Source of the DNA: an uncultured Eubacteriales bacterium
Lineage (GTDB): Bacteria; Bacillota; Clostridia; Oscillospirales; Acutalibacteraceae
Direction: 5' to 3'
Assembly (NCBI GenBank): GCA_934489895.1
Contig: CAKSST010000022.1
Coordinates: 1 to 32,770 of the forward strand
DNA length: 32,770 nt
Both the position numbers and the translations under genes were made by a program. The notes beneath the pieces were generated by a model. The model did not search any database and had not been told where the DNA came from. It saw only the letters and a list, made by a program, of their open reading frames with translations. Shown here piece after piece: positions 23,925 to 31,665 of the stretch; positions within the stretch are counted from its first letter, which is position 1; each line of letters opens with the position of its first letter.

Positions 23925-24500
23925 ATGAAAAACAAAACTAAAAAATATGTTATTATAGGTGCAATTGTTGCCGTTGTAATAATTATCGTCAGCATAATAG
24001 GCAGCTACAACAGCCTTGTAGGTCTTGAGGTTGATTTGGAAGAATCTTACGCAAATATTGAAACACAGCTTCAGCGCAGGAGTGATTTAATACCCAACCT
24101 TGTTGCAACGGTTAAGGGCTATGCCGCTCATGAGGAAGAGGTTTATACCGCAATTTCAGAAGCCCGCGCGGCATTGGCTTCGGCAGGCAGCGTGCAAGAG
24201 ACAGCCAATGCCAGCAACGCTCTTGACAGCGCAATTTCCCGTTTGCTTGTTGTGGTAGAAAATTATCCCGAACTTAAAGCAAACGATAACTTCAAAGATC
24301 TGCAATACGAGCTTTCGGGTACAGAAAACCGTCTTTCCACCGCCCGTACCCGCTACAACGAGGATGTTAAAGAATATAATACTGCAATAAGACGCTTCCC
24401 AAAGAACATTATTGCTTCGGTTTTCGGATTTGAAAAGGCCGCCTCTTTTGAAGCAGCTGAAGGCGCCGAGCAGGCCCCGCAGGTATCCTTTGATGATTAA
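23925..24500 (+). CDS. lemA: LemA family membrane protein
   Basis: 191 residues: short N-terminus, one membrane helix (~8-28), then a long helical domain. The LQRRSDLIPNLVATVKGYAA block (~46-66) and SENRLSTAR.RYNEDVKEYN-like TENRLSTARTRYN are the LemA signature. Molecular function is not settled; LemA is usually encoded beside a TPM-domain protein, as here (3 bases downstream), and the pair is linked to envelope maintenance. AAGGAGG lies 8 bases before the ATG at 23925. Confidence 0.93.
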   Translation: MKNKTKKYVIIGAIVAVVIIIVSIIGSYNSLVGLEVDLEESYANIETQLQRRSDLIPNLVATVKGYAAHEEEVYTAISEARAALASAGSVQETANASNALDSAISRLLVVVENYPELKANDNFKDLQYELSGTENRLSTARTRYNEDVKEYNTAIRRFPKNIIASVFGFEKAASFEAAEGAEQAPQVSFDD

Positions 24501-24503
24501 TAT

Positions 24504-25265
24504 ATGAAAGCAAGAATATTAAAGCCTGTTTTTGTCCTTATTTGCTGCATTGTTTTACTTTGCGGCATTACGGTAATAGCAGCAAAAAAATACCCCAACC
24601 CTACCGACGCCTTTTTTGTAAACGACTATGCGGGCGTTTTATCTGATGCTACCAAGCAGGAAATATATAATCAGGGCAAAAGTCTTTATGAGCAAACTAA
24701 AGCTCAGGCGGCTGTGCTTATTGTTAACTCACTTGACGGCGAATCTATTGAGGAATATTCAATGGGCGTCGCAACACAGTGGGAGCTTGGCGATAAGGAA
24801 GAGGACAACGGTTTGTTACTGTTGATTGCGGTCGAGGACCGCGAAATACGTATCGAGGTCGGTTACGGCCTTGAAGGTGCTTTACCCGATGGAAAGGTTG
24901 GCAGGCTTATGGAGAACTACGCCTACCCTCCCCTTCAGAACAGCGATTACAATTCTGCCGTTACTGCTCTTTATGATTCACTTGTAAATGAAATTTATAT
25001 TGAATACGGCATTGAGCCCGACAGTGACTACGTTCCCGACAGTGAAAATGACGACGGAAATTATATTATCTATGTAATTATATTTATTGTTATAGTTTTA
25101 TCCATTTTCGGCCGAAAAGGACTAGGCCGCTTTGTATTTCTGCCCGGCTTTTTCTACAACGGCAACCACCGCGGCGGTGGCGGCTTCGGCGGATTTTCAG
25201 GTGGCGGCAGTTTCCACGGCGGCGGTGGCGGCTTCGGCGGAGGCGGCGCAAGCGGGAAATTTTAA
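24504..25265 (+). CDS. TPM-domain membrane protein (YgcG-like)
   Basis: 253 residues: N-terminal signal/anchor (~7-28), extracytoplasmic TPM domain with VNDYAGVLSD, WELGDKEEDNGLLLLIA and IEVGYGLEGALPD, a membrane helix near 188-208, and a Gly-rich tail (GGGGFGGFSGGGSFHGGGGG). The tail length fits this family, where it is thought to be flexible. TPM domains have been reported as phosphatases or as partners in photosystem or envelope repair; in this setting the role is unproven. Begins 3 bases after lemA without a clear ribosome site of its own, so it is probably coupled. Confidence 0.9.
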   Translation: MKARILKPVFVLICCIVLLCGITVIAAKKYPNPTDAFFVNDYAGVLSDATKQEIYNQGKSLYEQTKAQAAVLIVNSLDGESIEEYSMGVATQWELGDKEEDNGLLLLIAVEDREIRIEVGYGLEGALPDGKVGRLMENYAYPPLQNSDYNSAVTALYDSLVNEIYIEYGIEPDSDYVPDSENDDGNYIIYVIIFIVIVLSIFGRKGLGRFVFLPGFFYNGNHRGGGGFGGFSGGGSFHGGGGGFGGGGASGKF

Positions 25266-25324
25266 ATAATTTTTGTATATTTTTGCTGTATTCGGCCTAG
25301 TATTGTTATTTAAAAAAATAAGGA

Positions 25325-25353
25325 TTGACAATTGTGGGCAGTTTATATATAAT
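25325..25353 (+). promoter_or_regulatory. Consensus sigma-A promoter of greA
   Basis: Perfect TTGACA (25325-25330), 17-base spacer, perfect TATAAT (25348-25353). Confidence 0.85.
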
Positions 25354-25386
25354 GTATGTTAATGTCTTGATAAGGAGATTTTAGAT

Positions 25387-25857
25387 ATGGCTAAGATATA
25401 CCGTCTTACCCAGGAGGGTTTGAAAAAGCTGGAAGAAGAGCTTATGACCCTTAAAACTGAAGGCCGCCGCGATATTGCAGAAAAAATTAAAGTTGCAAGA
25501 GGCTACGGTGACCTTTCAGAGAACAGTGAATATGACGATGCTAAAAATGAGCAGGCTAAGATTGAAGCCCGCATTGCTGACCTTGAATTAATGCTTAAAA
25601 ATGTTCAAGTTATTGAAAGCGATGCCGATAATGACAGTATAACTCTCGGTTCAACCGTTGTGATACTTAACCTGAAATCAAAACGTGAATTTACCTTTAA
25701 GGTTGTCGGTTCATACCAAGCTTCCCCCGCAGAAGGTAAAATTTCTGATGAGTCCCCTGTAGGCAAAGCTTTAATGGGACACAAAGCAGGCGAAACTGTT
25801 ACTGCAAACACTCCTCAGGGCGATATGCAGCTTGAAATACTAAAAATTGAAAAATAA
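25387..25857 (+). CDS. greA: Transcription elongation factor GreA
   Basis: Restarts backtracked RNA polymerase by stimulating cleavage of the nascent RNA. 156 residues, usual size: N-terminal coiled coil with LTQEGLKKLEEEL and ARGYGDLSENSEYDDAKNEQ (tip acidic residues), then the C-terminal FKBP-like domain with ISDESPVGKALMGHKAGE. AAGGAG lies 9 bases before the ATG at 25387. Transcribed alone from a perfect promoter, ending at one of the hairpins downstream (25967-25992 or 26022-26065). Confidence 0.97.
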   Translation: MAKIYRLTQEGLKKLEEELMTLKTEGRRDIAEKIKVARGYGDLSENSEYDDAKNEQAKIEARIADLELMLKNVQVIESDADNDSITLGSTVVILNLKSKREFTFKVVGSYQASPAEGKISDESPVGKALMGHKAGETVTANTPQGDMQLEILKIEK

Positions 25858-26021
25858 TAAAATAAAGGCCTGAAAATTCGGGTCATTATTTTTGCTCTTA
25901 TACACATTTTATTAAACTTTGGCAAATACCGTTGTAAGCAATAGTATACAATAGCACTTTTGCACGCCGAAAAAAGTATAGTTATTTTTCGGTAAATATT
26001 TATTATTTAAAGTTTGCAGAC

Positions 26022-26065
26022 AACAAATGACACTTTCACAGCATTTGCGTAAAGTGTCGTTTGTT
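26022..26065 (+). terminator. Terminator-like hairpin after greA
   Basis: AACAAATGACACTTT (26022-26036) pairs with AAAGTGTCGTTTGTT (26051-26065), one G-U wobble, then TTATT. A smaller hairpin CCGAAAAA/TTTTTCGG precedes it (25967-25992). The 290 bases between greA and the next gene hold nothing else apart from the promoter at 26096. Confidence 0.6.
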
Positions 26066-26095
26066 TTATTAACACTATTTTTACAAACCGTTTGC

Positions 26096-26124
26096 TTGAA
26101 CAAGCAAAAATACTGTGGTAGTAT
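26096..26124 (+). promoter_or_regulatory. Promoter of the unknown membrane protein gene and tRNA-Arg
   Basis: TTGAAC (26096-26101), 17-base spacer, TAGTAT (26119-26124). The tRNA gene starts 3 bases after the following ORF and shows no promoter of its own, so it may be transcribed from here. Confidence 0.55.
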
Positions 26125-26148
26125 ATTAAGGAAGGGTGGGTTTTGCTG

Positions 26149-26895
26149 ATGGCAGATAATAAAAGTGATTTCTTAAAGGAAACGGAAAATAGGCAAAAAC
26201 AGCTTGTTGAACTGAATAAAATGCGTCAGGGCTTTGCCCCTGTTCCTGAGCGCACTTCGGTTGATTCTGCCCCAAAAACCCAGAAGGAAAAATGGGAGCA
26301 TTTCTGGTATTACAACAAGTGGTACGTTATTGTTGCGCTTTTGCTTGCTGCTTTTACCGCTTTATGTGTTTCTCAATGCTCAAACCGCACCAAATACGAC
26401 TATACCGTTATGCTGTTTTGCGACAGCCAGCTATCAGATGTTCAGACAGAAGCCATAGGTGACAGCCTTGCTCTTTTTGGTGAGGATATAAACGGTGACA
26501 ATAAAGTACTTGTCGATGTAATTAACTGCTCATACGATAAAAATACCGACTACAACACAAGAACCACAAAAAGCAGCAAAATTCAAGCTAATCTTACAAA
26601 TGCAAGCGTTCTGCTTTATATAACCGACGACCATGCTTTTGATTATTATACAAGCGCTTTGTACGAAGATTTTTTTGTTAACCTTGGCCTTCCCGATAAG
26701 GACGGCAAGGCTATGATACTTAACGATAGATTTTATCAGTGCGGAGAAAAGGATATCGGATTGCCCGATGGACTTGTATTACAGATTTCCCGCCGCGCCG
26801 CTGATGGTACAACCATTGAAAATCATAATGGCGTAGAGGAAAATGTTGAAAATGCCGATAAGCTGTTATATAATATATCAGCAAAAATTAAATAA
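26149..26895 (+). CDS. Unknown single-pass membrane protein
   Basis: 248 residues, family not recognised by name. A polar cytoplasmic N-terminus (~1-55) ends in EKWEHFWYYNKWYVIVALLLAA, giving one membrane helix (~58-76) followed by a ~170-residue external domain with Asp/Asn-rich YDYTVMLFCDSQLSDVQ and LLYITDDHAFDYYTSALYEDF. Proteins with this WxHFWYYxKWY anchor are common in Clostridia; function unknown. ATG 26149 is preferred over in-frame TTG 26143. Ends 3 bases before tRNA-Arg, so the two are likely co-transcribed. Confidence 0.8.
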   Translation: MADNKSDFLKETENRQKQLVELNKMRQGFAPVPERTSVDSAPKTQKEKWEHFWYYNKWYVIVALLLAAFTALCVSQCSNRTKYDYTVMLFCDSQLSDVQTEAIGDSLALFGEDINGDNKVLVDVINCSYDKNTDYNTRTTKSSKIQANLTNASVLLYITDDHAFDYYTSALYEDFFVNLGLPDKDGKAMILNDRFYQCGEKDIGLPDGLVLQISRRAADGTTIENHNGVEENVENADKLLYNISAKIK

Positions 26896-26898
26896 ATT

Positions 26899-26975
26899 CC
26901 GCCCGTGGCGCAGTTGGATAACGCAGCAGATTCCGATTCTGAAGAACGGGGGTTCGAATCCCTTCGGGCGGACCA
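26899..26975 (+). tRNA. tRNA-Arg (anticodon CCG)
   Basis: 77 bases with encoded CCA. Acceptor CCGCCCG pairs with CGGGCGG, D arm GCG/CGC, anticodon stem GCAGA/TCTG with loop TTCCGAT (anticodon CCG, reads CGG), T arm with GTTCGAATC. The T stem uses two G-U pairs and the first anticodon-stem pair is mismatched, so it is slightly weak but complete. It is followed at once by foreign DNA, as for tRNA genes used as integration sites. Confidence 0.9.
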
Positions 26976-27007
26976 TAATGTGGAGACAAAAAAGATGTCT
27001 CCTGCGG

Positions 27008-27033
27008 AAAGCCCGAATATATCGGGCTTTTTT
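27008..27033 (+). terminator. Terminator after tRNA-Arg
   Basis: AAAGCCCG (27008-27015) and CGGGCTTT (27023-27030) followed by a run of T. A smaller GGAGAC/GTCTCC hairpin precedes it (26982-27002). Confidence 0.8.
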
Positions 27034-27040
27034 GCTACCC

Positions 27041-27089
27041 AAACGGCGATTTTTCTCTGTACCAAAACGCAGATGTAAAATCGCCGTTT
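27041..27089. repeat. 13-bp inverted repeat
   Basis: AAACGGCGATTTT (27041-27053) and AAAATCGCCGTTT (27077-27089) are perfect arms around 23 bases. It is placed between the tRNA terminator and the element debris. Confidence 0.55.
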
Positions 27090-27138
27090 TCCCTTTGTGG
27101 ATAGACTTGAACTCCCGAAAAGTAAATATCAGATACGC

Positions 27139-27175
27139 AGGCAGATAGAAATCAAAAATCTATCTGCCTTTTTTA
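27139..27175 (+). terminator. Leader hairpin/attenuator-like terminator
   Basis: AGGCAGATAGA (27139-27149), 9-base loop, TCTATCTGCCT (27159-27169), then TTTTTA. It lies 27 bases upstream of an AAGGAG-ATG start at 27202, so it may be an attenuator in the leader of the (now broken) gene. Confidence 0.65.
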
Positions 27176-27201
27176 TTGTCATCAAAAAGGAGAAAACAGA
27201 T

Positions 27202-27637
27202 ATGCTACAAAAAGAATTAGCCAAGCGCCTCAAAGCTCGGTACGACACCAAGATGGACGGCAACTACATGGTGGCAATGCCCCGAATGCAAAGCCTCGGT
27301 CAATATAAGCGATGAGGATATGCTTGGCGGCATTACAGAACTGCTTAACGAAGTCATTGCCGATCCCGAAAGTATTCAGATACCGAAGTCCGACCATGAG
27401 GAAAGCCAAGAGATAAAACGGCTGAACGCAGAGATATCAAAGGCACTCAACACTGTCAGCTTCGATAAGGAAGCCATAAAGCAAAAAATGCTCACTTGCG
27501 TGAGCAAAAAATACACGAGCCTTGGAACTGAAGCAATCACGGCTCAAAGCCTAAAAGATATATTCAAGACTGTGCCGCCGCTGACAGCCTATGATAGCGA
27601 CTTAACAGACCAGGCAGTCATCGAGTGGAGTTGCTGA
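27202..27637 (+). pseudogene. Broken mobile-element gene, possibly serine recombinase C-terminus
   Basis: An AAGGAG-ATG start at 27202 opens MLQKELAKRLKARYDTKMDGN, which runs only to about 27315. A shifted frame reads WWQCPECKASVNISDEDMLG from about 27255 and continues to the stop at 27637. The Cys-x-x-Cys piece followed by a Lys/Glu-rich helical region (EIKRLNAEISKAL) and the ending DSDLTDQAV resemble the zinc-ribbon and coiled C-terminus of large serine recombinases. The catalytic N-terminal domain is missing. The end is cut at the alpha/beta hydrolase gene (20-base overlap). Family assignment is tentative; the broken state is clear. Confidence 0.45.
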
Positions 27638-28220
27638 TCCAATTATCAAGAGCCTTCATCTGCGCATCCGTATGAAACCAGTGTTCTCCGTCCTCTATTA
27701 CAGTGAGCGTTGCGCCTATTTGATTTGTAAATTCGGATATAGTTTCTATGGAAGTTAAGTTATCCTTTCCGCCATACAGAATACAGGTGGGTACACTCCA
27801 CTTGATTGGATGTTTTCGCACATAGCACAGATACTCCCAGGATAAGGTTTCGCCAAACTCTGTGGGGATCTCTTTTTTGCTTTCCAGCTCCGCCTCTGTT
27901 ACATTGGACCACATCATAATATCCGTAATCAGCTTCTCCATATTTACAATAGGCGAAATAAACATGGCTTGGGAAATGTTCTTTTCAGCCAAGGCATTCA
28001 TCGAAAAGTAAGCCCCGATACTGTTTGCAATCAAAATAACAGAATGATATCCCTTACTGTGCAGATCAAATAAACGAGAAAACTCGTCTTTTGCTTCCCA
28101 GAGAGTTTGTGCGCAATAGTCAAATCCTATCACATCACTGTCGGGGAAGAAGGGCCGGTAATGCTTCGCTTCCTCTGCGCTGCCACCTTTACCATGTACA
28201 TATATGACTAAACGTTTCAT
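27618..28220 (-). CDS. Alpha/beta hydrolase
   Basis: 200-residue serine hydrolase. IYVHGKGGSAEEAKHY at the N-terminus provides the HG oxyanion loop; LIANSIGAYFSMNAL holds the nucleophilic Ser in A-x-S-x-G rather than G-x-S-x-G; YGGKDNLTS gives the acid and EDGEHWFH the His. Substrate unknown; small esterase or lipase-like. Start ATG overlaps the stop of the upstream 70-residue gene as ATGA (28217-28220). Last gene in a minus-strand cargo cluster; its own stop lies within the debris of the recombinase-like ORF. Confidence 0.85.
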   Translation of the reverse strand: MKRLVIYVHGKGGSAEEAKHYRPFFPDSDVIGFDYCAQTLWEAKDEFSRLFDLHSKGYHSVILIANSIGAYFSMNALAEKNISQAMFISPIVNMEKLITDIMMWSNVTEAELESKKEIPTEFGETLSWEYLCYVRKHPIKWSVPTCILYGGKDNLTSIETISEFTNQIGATLTVIEDGEHWFHTDAQMKALDNWISNSTR

Positions 28221-28429
28221 TCAATATCCTCCGATACAGATTCTGAATCATCTATTTTTTTCGACAAGCGGACATTCATCACCGCAAGTGCCAACTGTGC
28301 CACCGTCAGAATAGCAAATGTCCAGCCAAGCTCCATCCGACCACGGTAAAAATGACCGTAGCTGACGATTCCGAAGCAGATTGCGGCAACGATGCTGCAT
28401 CCGATTACAATTCTTTTCTTCTTTTTCAT
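28217..28429 (-). CDS. Small two-helix membrane protein
   Basis: 70 residues, two hydrophobic helices (~7-24 and ~34-53) and an acidic tail (KKIDDSESVSEDIE). Unknown function. Coupled to the downstream hydrolase by ATGA. Its own ATG lies inside ATGA that would be the natural stop of the gene before it, if that gene's frame were restored. Confidence 0.6.
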   Translation of the reverse strand: MKKKKRIVIGCSIVAAICFGIVSYGHFYRGRMELGWTFAILTVAQLALAVMNVRLSKKIDDSESVSEDIE

Positions 28430-28802
28430 TCTTTTGACTCGTCCTTTCTCTTTTGTTTTTCCGCTGTGCTGCGTTCAGGAACAGAGCAACGCAATTAAGC
28501 CCCAAAGCCAGTGGCAGATACCAACCGGGTTTGCCCTCCGAAAAAACGGCGAGAATAGATTGCACCAGGAAAAAGATCGCGCCCAGCGCGAACAGGAGTG
28601 TTAGAGTATTCAGGAAGGTTGCTTTTTCCCAGAATGCCAGCACAAACAGCATCATCACGGCGTCCACATACAGCCCGTAAAGGATGTGCGTGATCTGTAT
28701 GCTCCATGGAAACGACAGCTCCGGGTGACCCGCCACATAAATGACAAAGCCGATGGCAACAACAACCAGCACACAGGCCGGGATAAAAAATCGTTTCTTC
28801 AT
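28248..28802 (-). CDS. Four-helix membrane protein with probable frameshifted C-terminus
   Basis: As read, 184 residues: four hydrophobic helices (about 5-23, 38-59, 64-86, 92-110) and a basic end KNKRERTSQKNEKEEK. From residue ~125 it runs out of frame through the next gene, giving a Cys/Arg-rich tail unlike a membrane protein. Adding one A to the A-run at 28456-28460 would end it as KKQKRKDESKE with TGA at 28426-28428, making the usual ATGA overlap with the next ATG. The native protein is then ~125 residues. Whether the missing base is a real mutation or a sequencing error cannot be told. Function unknown. Confidence 0.6.
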   Translation of the reverse strand: MKKRFFIPACVLVVVAIGFVIYVAGHPELSFPWSIQITHILYGLYVDAVMMLFVLAFWEKATFLNTLTLLFALGAIFFLVQSILAVFSEGKPGWYLPLALGLNCVALFLNAAQRKNKRERTSQKNEKEEKNCNRMQHRCRNLLRNRQLRSFLPWSDGAWLDICYSDGGTVGTCGDECPLVEKNR

Positions 28803-28803
28803 C

Positions 28804-29286
28804 TTAGTTTTCCTTTCGCTTTTCCAGTCTCACGACACCGTATTCATCGGCGTCCGTAATCCCATTCTTGAATTTATATCCCATCTTTCGATAGAAGGAA
28901 ACTGCGGTCAGGGAAGAGCCAACTTCGGTGCGCCAAGCCCGGCGGAAGTATTCATCCGCTTCCAGCGCTTCCATAATCTTTCTGCCCACACCTTTACCCT
29001 GGTAGTCCGGCAGGACAAAAATCGAGGTCAGGTAGCTTTCCTCGGTACTACCCCAATATCCGGTGATACCGCCGCAGCCGATGATGGTTTCCCCGTCCAT
29101 TGCCACATAAAAATGGGCTTCCTCCGCTCTTGCGGCAATTACCTCCGGGGAGTGACTACGGATGTTTTCCTCGATAAACCCGGGTGAATAATCCTTTCGG
29201 TTGCTGATTTTCAGCGTTGTGCAGATCACATCCGAAACAGCAGATTCATCACCTTTTCGAAATCTGCGAAGTGTGACTGTATCCAT
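28804..29286 (-). CDS. GNAT family N-acetyltransferase
   Basis: 160 residues, one GNAT domain transferring an acetyl group from acetyl-CoA to an amine, target unknown. The acetyl-CoA motif is SIFVLPDYQGKGVGRKIME (R/Q-x-x-G-x-G/A type), followed by AVSFYRKMGYKFKNG near the C-terminus. Start 29286 is chosen because AAAGGAGCATTTGCGT precedes it; the open frame continues to 29316. One base before the next gene's ATG. Part of the cargo cluster. Confidence 0.88.
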   Translation of the reverse strand: MDTVTLRRFRKGDESAVSDVICTTLKISNRKDYSPGFIEENIRSHSPEVIAARAEEAHFYVAMDGETIIGCGGITGYWGSTEESYLTSIFVLPDYQGKGVGRKIMEALEADEYFRRAWRTEVGSSLTAVSFYRKMGYKFKNGITDADEYGVVRLEKRKEN

Positions 29287-29300
29287 ACGCAAATGCTCCT

Positions 29301-29486
29301 TTACGGCTGATACCATCCGGTGATCTCTCCTCTTTGCAGGATGTGACCAGCCATGGACTGTACCAGATCCTTTTTACGGGATGTGGAAGGAAGCTCCAGC
29401 GCACAGTCCAGTCCGTACACACAAAAGCGGTAACGATGTGCTTTTTGACAAAGTACGATTAAAACCGCTTTAGTTCTTTTTGTCAT
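29301..29486 (-). CDS. Small hypothetical protein
   Basis: 61 residues beginning MTKRTKAVLIVLCQKAHRYR, basic, with a Cys-containing N-terminal half and ELPSTSRKKDLVQSMAGHIL later. It overlaps the end of the preceding 93-residue gene by 17 bases. ATG 29486 follows AGAGGGACAGAACG. No family recognised. Confidence 0.5.
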   Translation of the reverse strand: MTKRTKAVLIVLCQKAHRYRFCVYGLDCALELPSTSRKKDLVQSMAGHILQRGEITGWYQP

Positions 29487-29751
29487 CGTTCTGTCCCTCT
29501 TTCTTGATGCCTGTGCCGACAGCAAGACCGATCAGCATACCGAGGGAGATACCGATGCCGGTATTATTTCCAAGGGCGGCACCGATGGCTGTGCCAAAAC
29601 ACATCCCCAGACACATACCCTCTGTTCCATAATCATTGCACTGCTCTTCTTTCTTTTTCTTTCCTGCGCTTCTTGCGAAAAACACTACCAAAAGCAAACC
29701 AACCGCGATCCACGGCAGCGCCGCCCGAAGAAAATCAAATATCGCTTCCAT
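29470..29751 (-). CDS. Small membrane protein with glycine-zipper C-terminus
   Basis: 93 residues: N-terminal helix (LPWIAVGLLLVVFFARSAG, ~11-29), a Lys/Glu loop with CNDYGTEGMCLGMCFG, then a Gly-rich hydrophobic segment (GTAIGAALGNNTGIGIS and GMLIGLAVGTG) and a polar tail. Start 29751 is well set by GGAGGACAAT; the frame is open further upstream to 29940 but runs over the pseudogene. Function unknown. Confidence 0.7.
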   Translation of the reverse strand: MEAIFDFLRAALPWIAVGLLLVVFFARSAGKKKKEEQCNDYGTEGMCLGMCFGTAIGAALGNNTGIGISLGMLIGLAVGTGIKKEGQNDDKKN

Positions 29752-29821
29752 ATTGTCCTCCTTTATATGTAATTGCCAAATACGCCTACTGTTCCGCTTG
29801 GAAAAGGGAGCCTGTCTTCTC

Positions 29822-30040
29822 CTAATAGGTAATCGGCGTCCGGAACAGGTCGCCAATGCCATAGATGGGCAGTCACGGGCCATACAGGATGCCCCGGTTG
29901 CGCAGCGCCCCCTCAGTGATCCAGTAGAAGATATCCTCATATATCCAACCCACCAAACAGCCGGTCAGGAAAATCAAAAACAGGTAACACAGGCGGTCTA
30001 TATTTATTTTTCTTCGATCATGATATATACAATCCTGCAT
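29822..30040 (-). pseudogene. Remnant of a PF06541-type putative ABC transporter membrane protein
   Basis: From ATG 30040 (ribosome site AAGGAAG) the frame gives one hydrophobic helix and then GWIYEDIFYWITEG and LRNRGILYGP, followed by TGA (29873-29875) and LPIYGIGDL. The family motif is NRG-x-LYGPWLPIYG, so the TGA stands exactly where Trp (TGG) is expected: a nonsense change. After 16 more codons the frame ends at TAG (29822), so most of the ~150-200 residue protein is gone. Sits 24 bases after the ABC permease gene, as part of the same operon. Confidence 0.8.
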
Positions 30041-30063
30041 AGTATTTTTCTTCCTTTTTATTT

Positions 30064-31665
30064 CTACAGCGTCGCAAACAGCTTGCAGCCTTTCTTTTTA
30101 AACCAAAAATAGAGTAAAGCGCACAAGACAAATGTTACCGCCCCGAAGAGGCTCATATATCCTGTGAAGCCGAGCTTCCAGCCGTTTAAGAGCATATAAC
30201 CTGCACAGAGCAATACGGTATACCCAAAACCGCTGAAAAGAGCAATCATCACGCCGACGCTCTGCTTTATGGGGGTAATTTCGCTCGTCCAGTTAAGGTT
30301 GGGCAGTTTAAGTCCTAAAAACAGCCCGAACAGCGCGGAAAACAACACATATGAAATCGGGACAAGCACCGTCAAAAGCAGTTCTAAGGGAGTAAAGGGA
30401 TAGATAAAAGCGATACAGGCGGTGCAAAACAGCATGGGAATTTCCGTAAGAATAAGCTGCATACTAAGCTTGCTCCGAAGCACCTGCCACGGCGTTATCG
30501 GCAGAGACTGCATAAGCCACAGGCTCTTGCCCTCAAGCGAGACCGAGGGCGCCGTCATATCGTTCATAGAAGCAAGCGTACATACCGCACCGCATAGCAG
30601 TACAGGGACACAGCCCGCCCTTGCGCCGAAAACCTCGTTTAATACCGAAATTACGTCTGAACCCTTCCAAAGAAGCATTACGCCTGCAATCGGCAACAAT
30701 AGAATACCGAGACCGCAGTTGAGCATATAGTTAGGGCTTGAAGTAAACCGCCCAAATTCCTTTGACAAAAGTGTCAAGGCAATGCTTTTCTGCTTTACTG
30801 CGGTTTCTTTGTATACCTTTTTTGCGGTATTTCCCGAGGATGTGGCGATTTTTAAAAAGCTGCGGGAAATCAGCACCCATATCAGCCCGAAAAGAGCCAG
30901 TATGACTGCCGATACAATCAGCATTGCAAAAGCGTCCCCCGCTCCTACCCTGCCGAAAAGGTAAAGAGGATAAGCCGCACCCTTAATTTTCTCGCCGTAA
31001 ACGGCGGCGTTTGCGAGCAAATCCTGTATAAGGGTTTGGGCTTTGAAATAGAAGAAATAGTATCCGCCGATAAACGCCAAAGAAATCACAACCGTGATAA
31101 AGCTCTTGTTTTTAAGCTTTAGGCTGATTTTGGCTACCACCCAACCCAATGCACAGGATAGTGTCAAAACAAAGACCGAGATAAGCAGTATCAGAAGCAG
31201 ACCGCCGAAAATCACACCCACCGATATGGTTGCGGTAACCCAGTAAACAATGACTGCCGGTAAAATAGCAACCGCCGAATACATAAGCCCCAAAAGATAG
31301 ACGGTAAGCAGACGGGACGCCATAATCACGTTTACCGGAATCGGCATTGACAACAGTAGGTCATTGTCTTTTGAGAGATAAAGGCAGGAATAGGTGTTAA
31401 ACACACTGCCGAAAACACCAAGCAGGACCGACAGCAGTCCCATAAGTGCAAAGTAGAGCCAATCCATACCTGCGGCTGATAAGGGAGCACACAAAGTTAT
31501 GGAAAAATATGTAAACATTCCACCAAGCATACCCACCATGATAGCGACAAAAAGAAAAATGTAACCTATTATCCCTGCCTTGGAACGGGCGGTATTCTTC
31601 TTGGAATTATAAAAATAATTACGAAATATTTCGGTCATCTGCTTTTTAAGAAGAAGCTTCAGCAT
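30064..31665 (-). CDS. ABC exporter permease
   Basis: 533 residues with about a dozen hydrophobic helices in two halves and a cytoplasmic loop between (~265-310). It pairs with the ATPase encoded just upstream (7-base overlap of the two genes), as a full-length ABC-2-like permease in which one polypeptide supplies both membrane halves. KDNDLLLSMPIPVNVIMASR (~97-116) and SLPITPWQVLRSKL (~385) are internally related, supporting an internal duplication. Substrate not known; exporters of this layout carry peptides, lantibiotics or drugs. Confidence 0.8.
   Translation of the reverse strand: MLKLLLKKQMTEIFRNYFYNSKKNTARSKAGIIGYIFLFVAIMVGMLGGMFTYFSITLCAPLSAAGMDWLYFALMGLLSVLLGVFGSVFNTYSCLYLSKDNDLLLSMPIPVNVIMASRLLTVYLLGLMYSAVAILPAVIVYWVTATISVGVIFGGLLLILLISVFVLTLSCALGWVVAKISLKLKNKSFITVVISLAFIGGYYFFYFKAQTLIQDLLANAAVYGEKIKGAAYPLYLFGRVGAGDAFAMLIVSAVILALFGLIWVLISRSFLKIATSSGNTAKKVYKETAVKQKSIALTLLSKEFGRFTSSPNYMLNCGLGILLLPIAGVMLLWKGSDVISVLNEVFGARAGCVPVLLCGAVCTLASMNDMTAPSVSLEGKSLWLMQSLPITPWQVLRSKLSMQLILTEIPMLFCTACIAFIYPFTPLELLLTVLVPISYVLFSALFGLFLGLKLPNLNWTSEITPIKQSVGVMIALFSGFGYTVLLCAGYMLLNGWKLGFTGYMSLFGAVTFVLCALLYFWFKKKGCKLFATL

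Noticed and set aside
29873..29875. TGA read as Trp (genetic code variant)
   Set aside because: Several intact genes in the window end in TGA, and the frame stops again 16 codons later, so decay explains it better.
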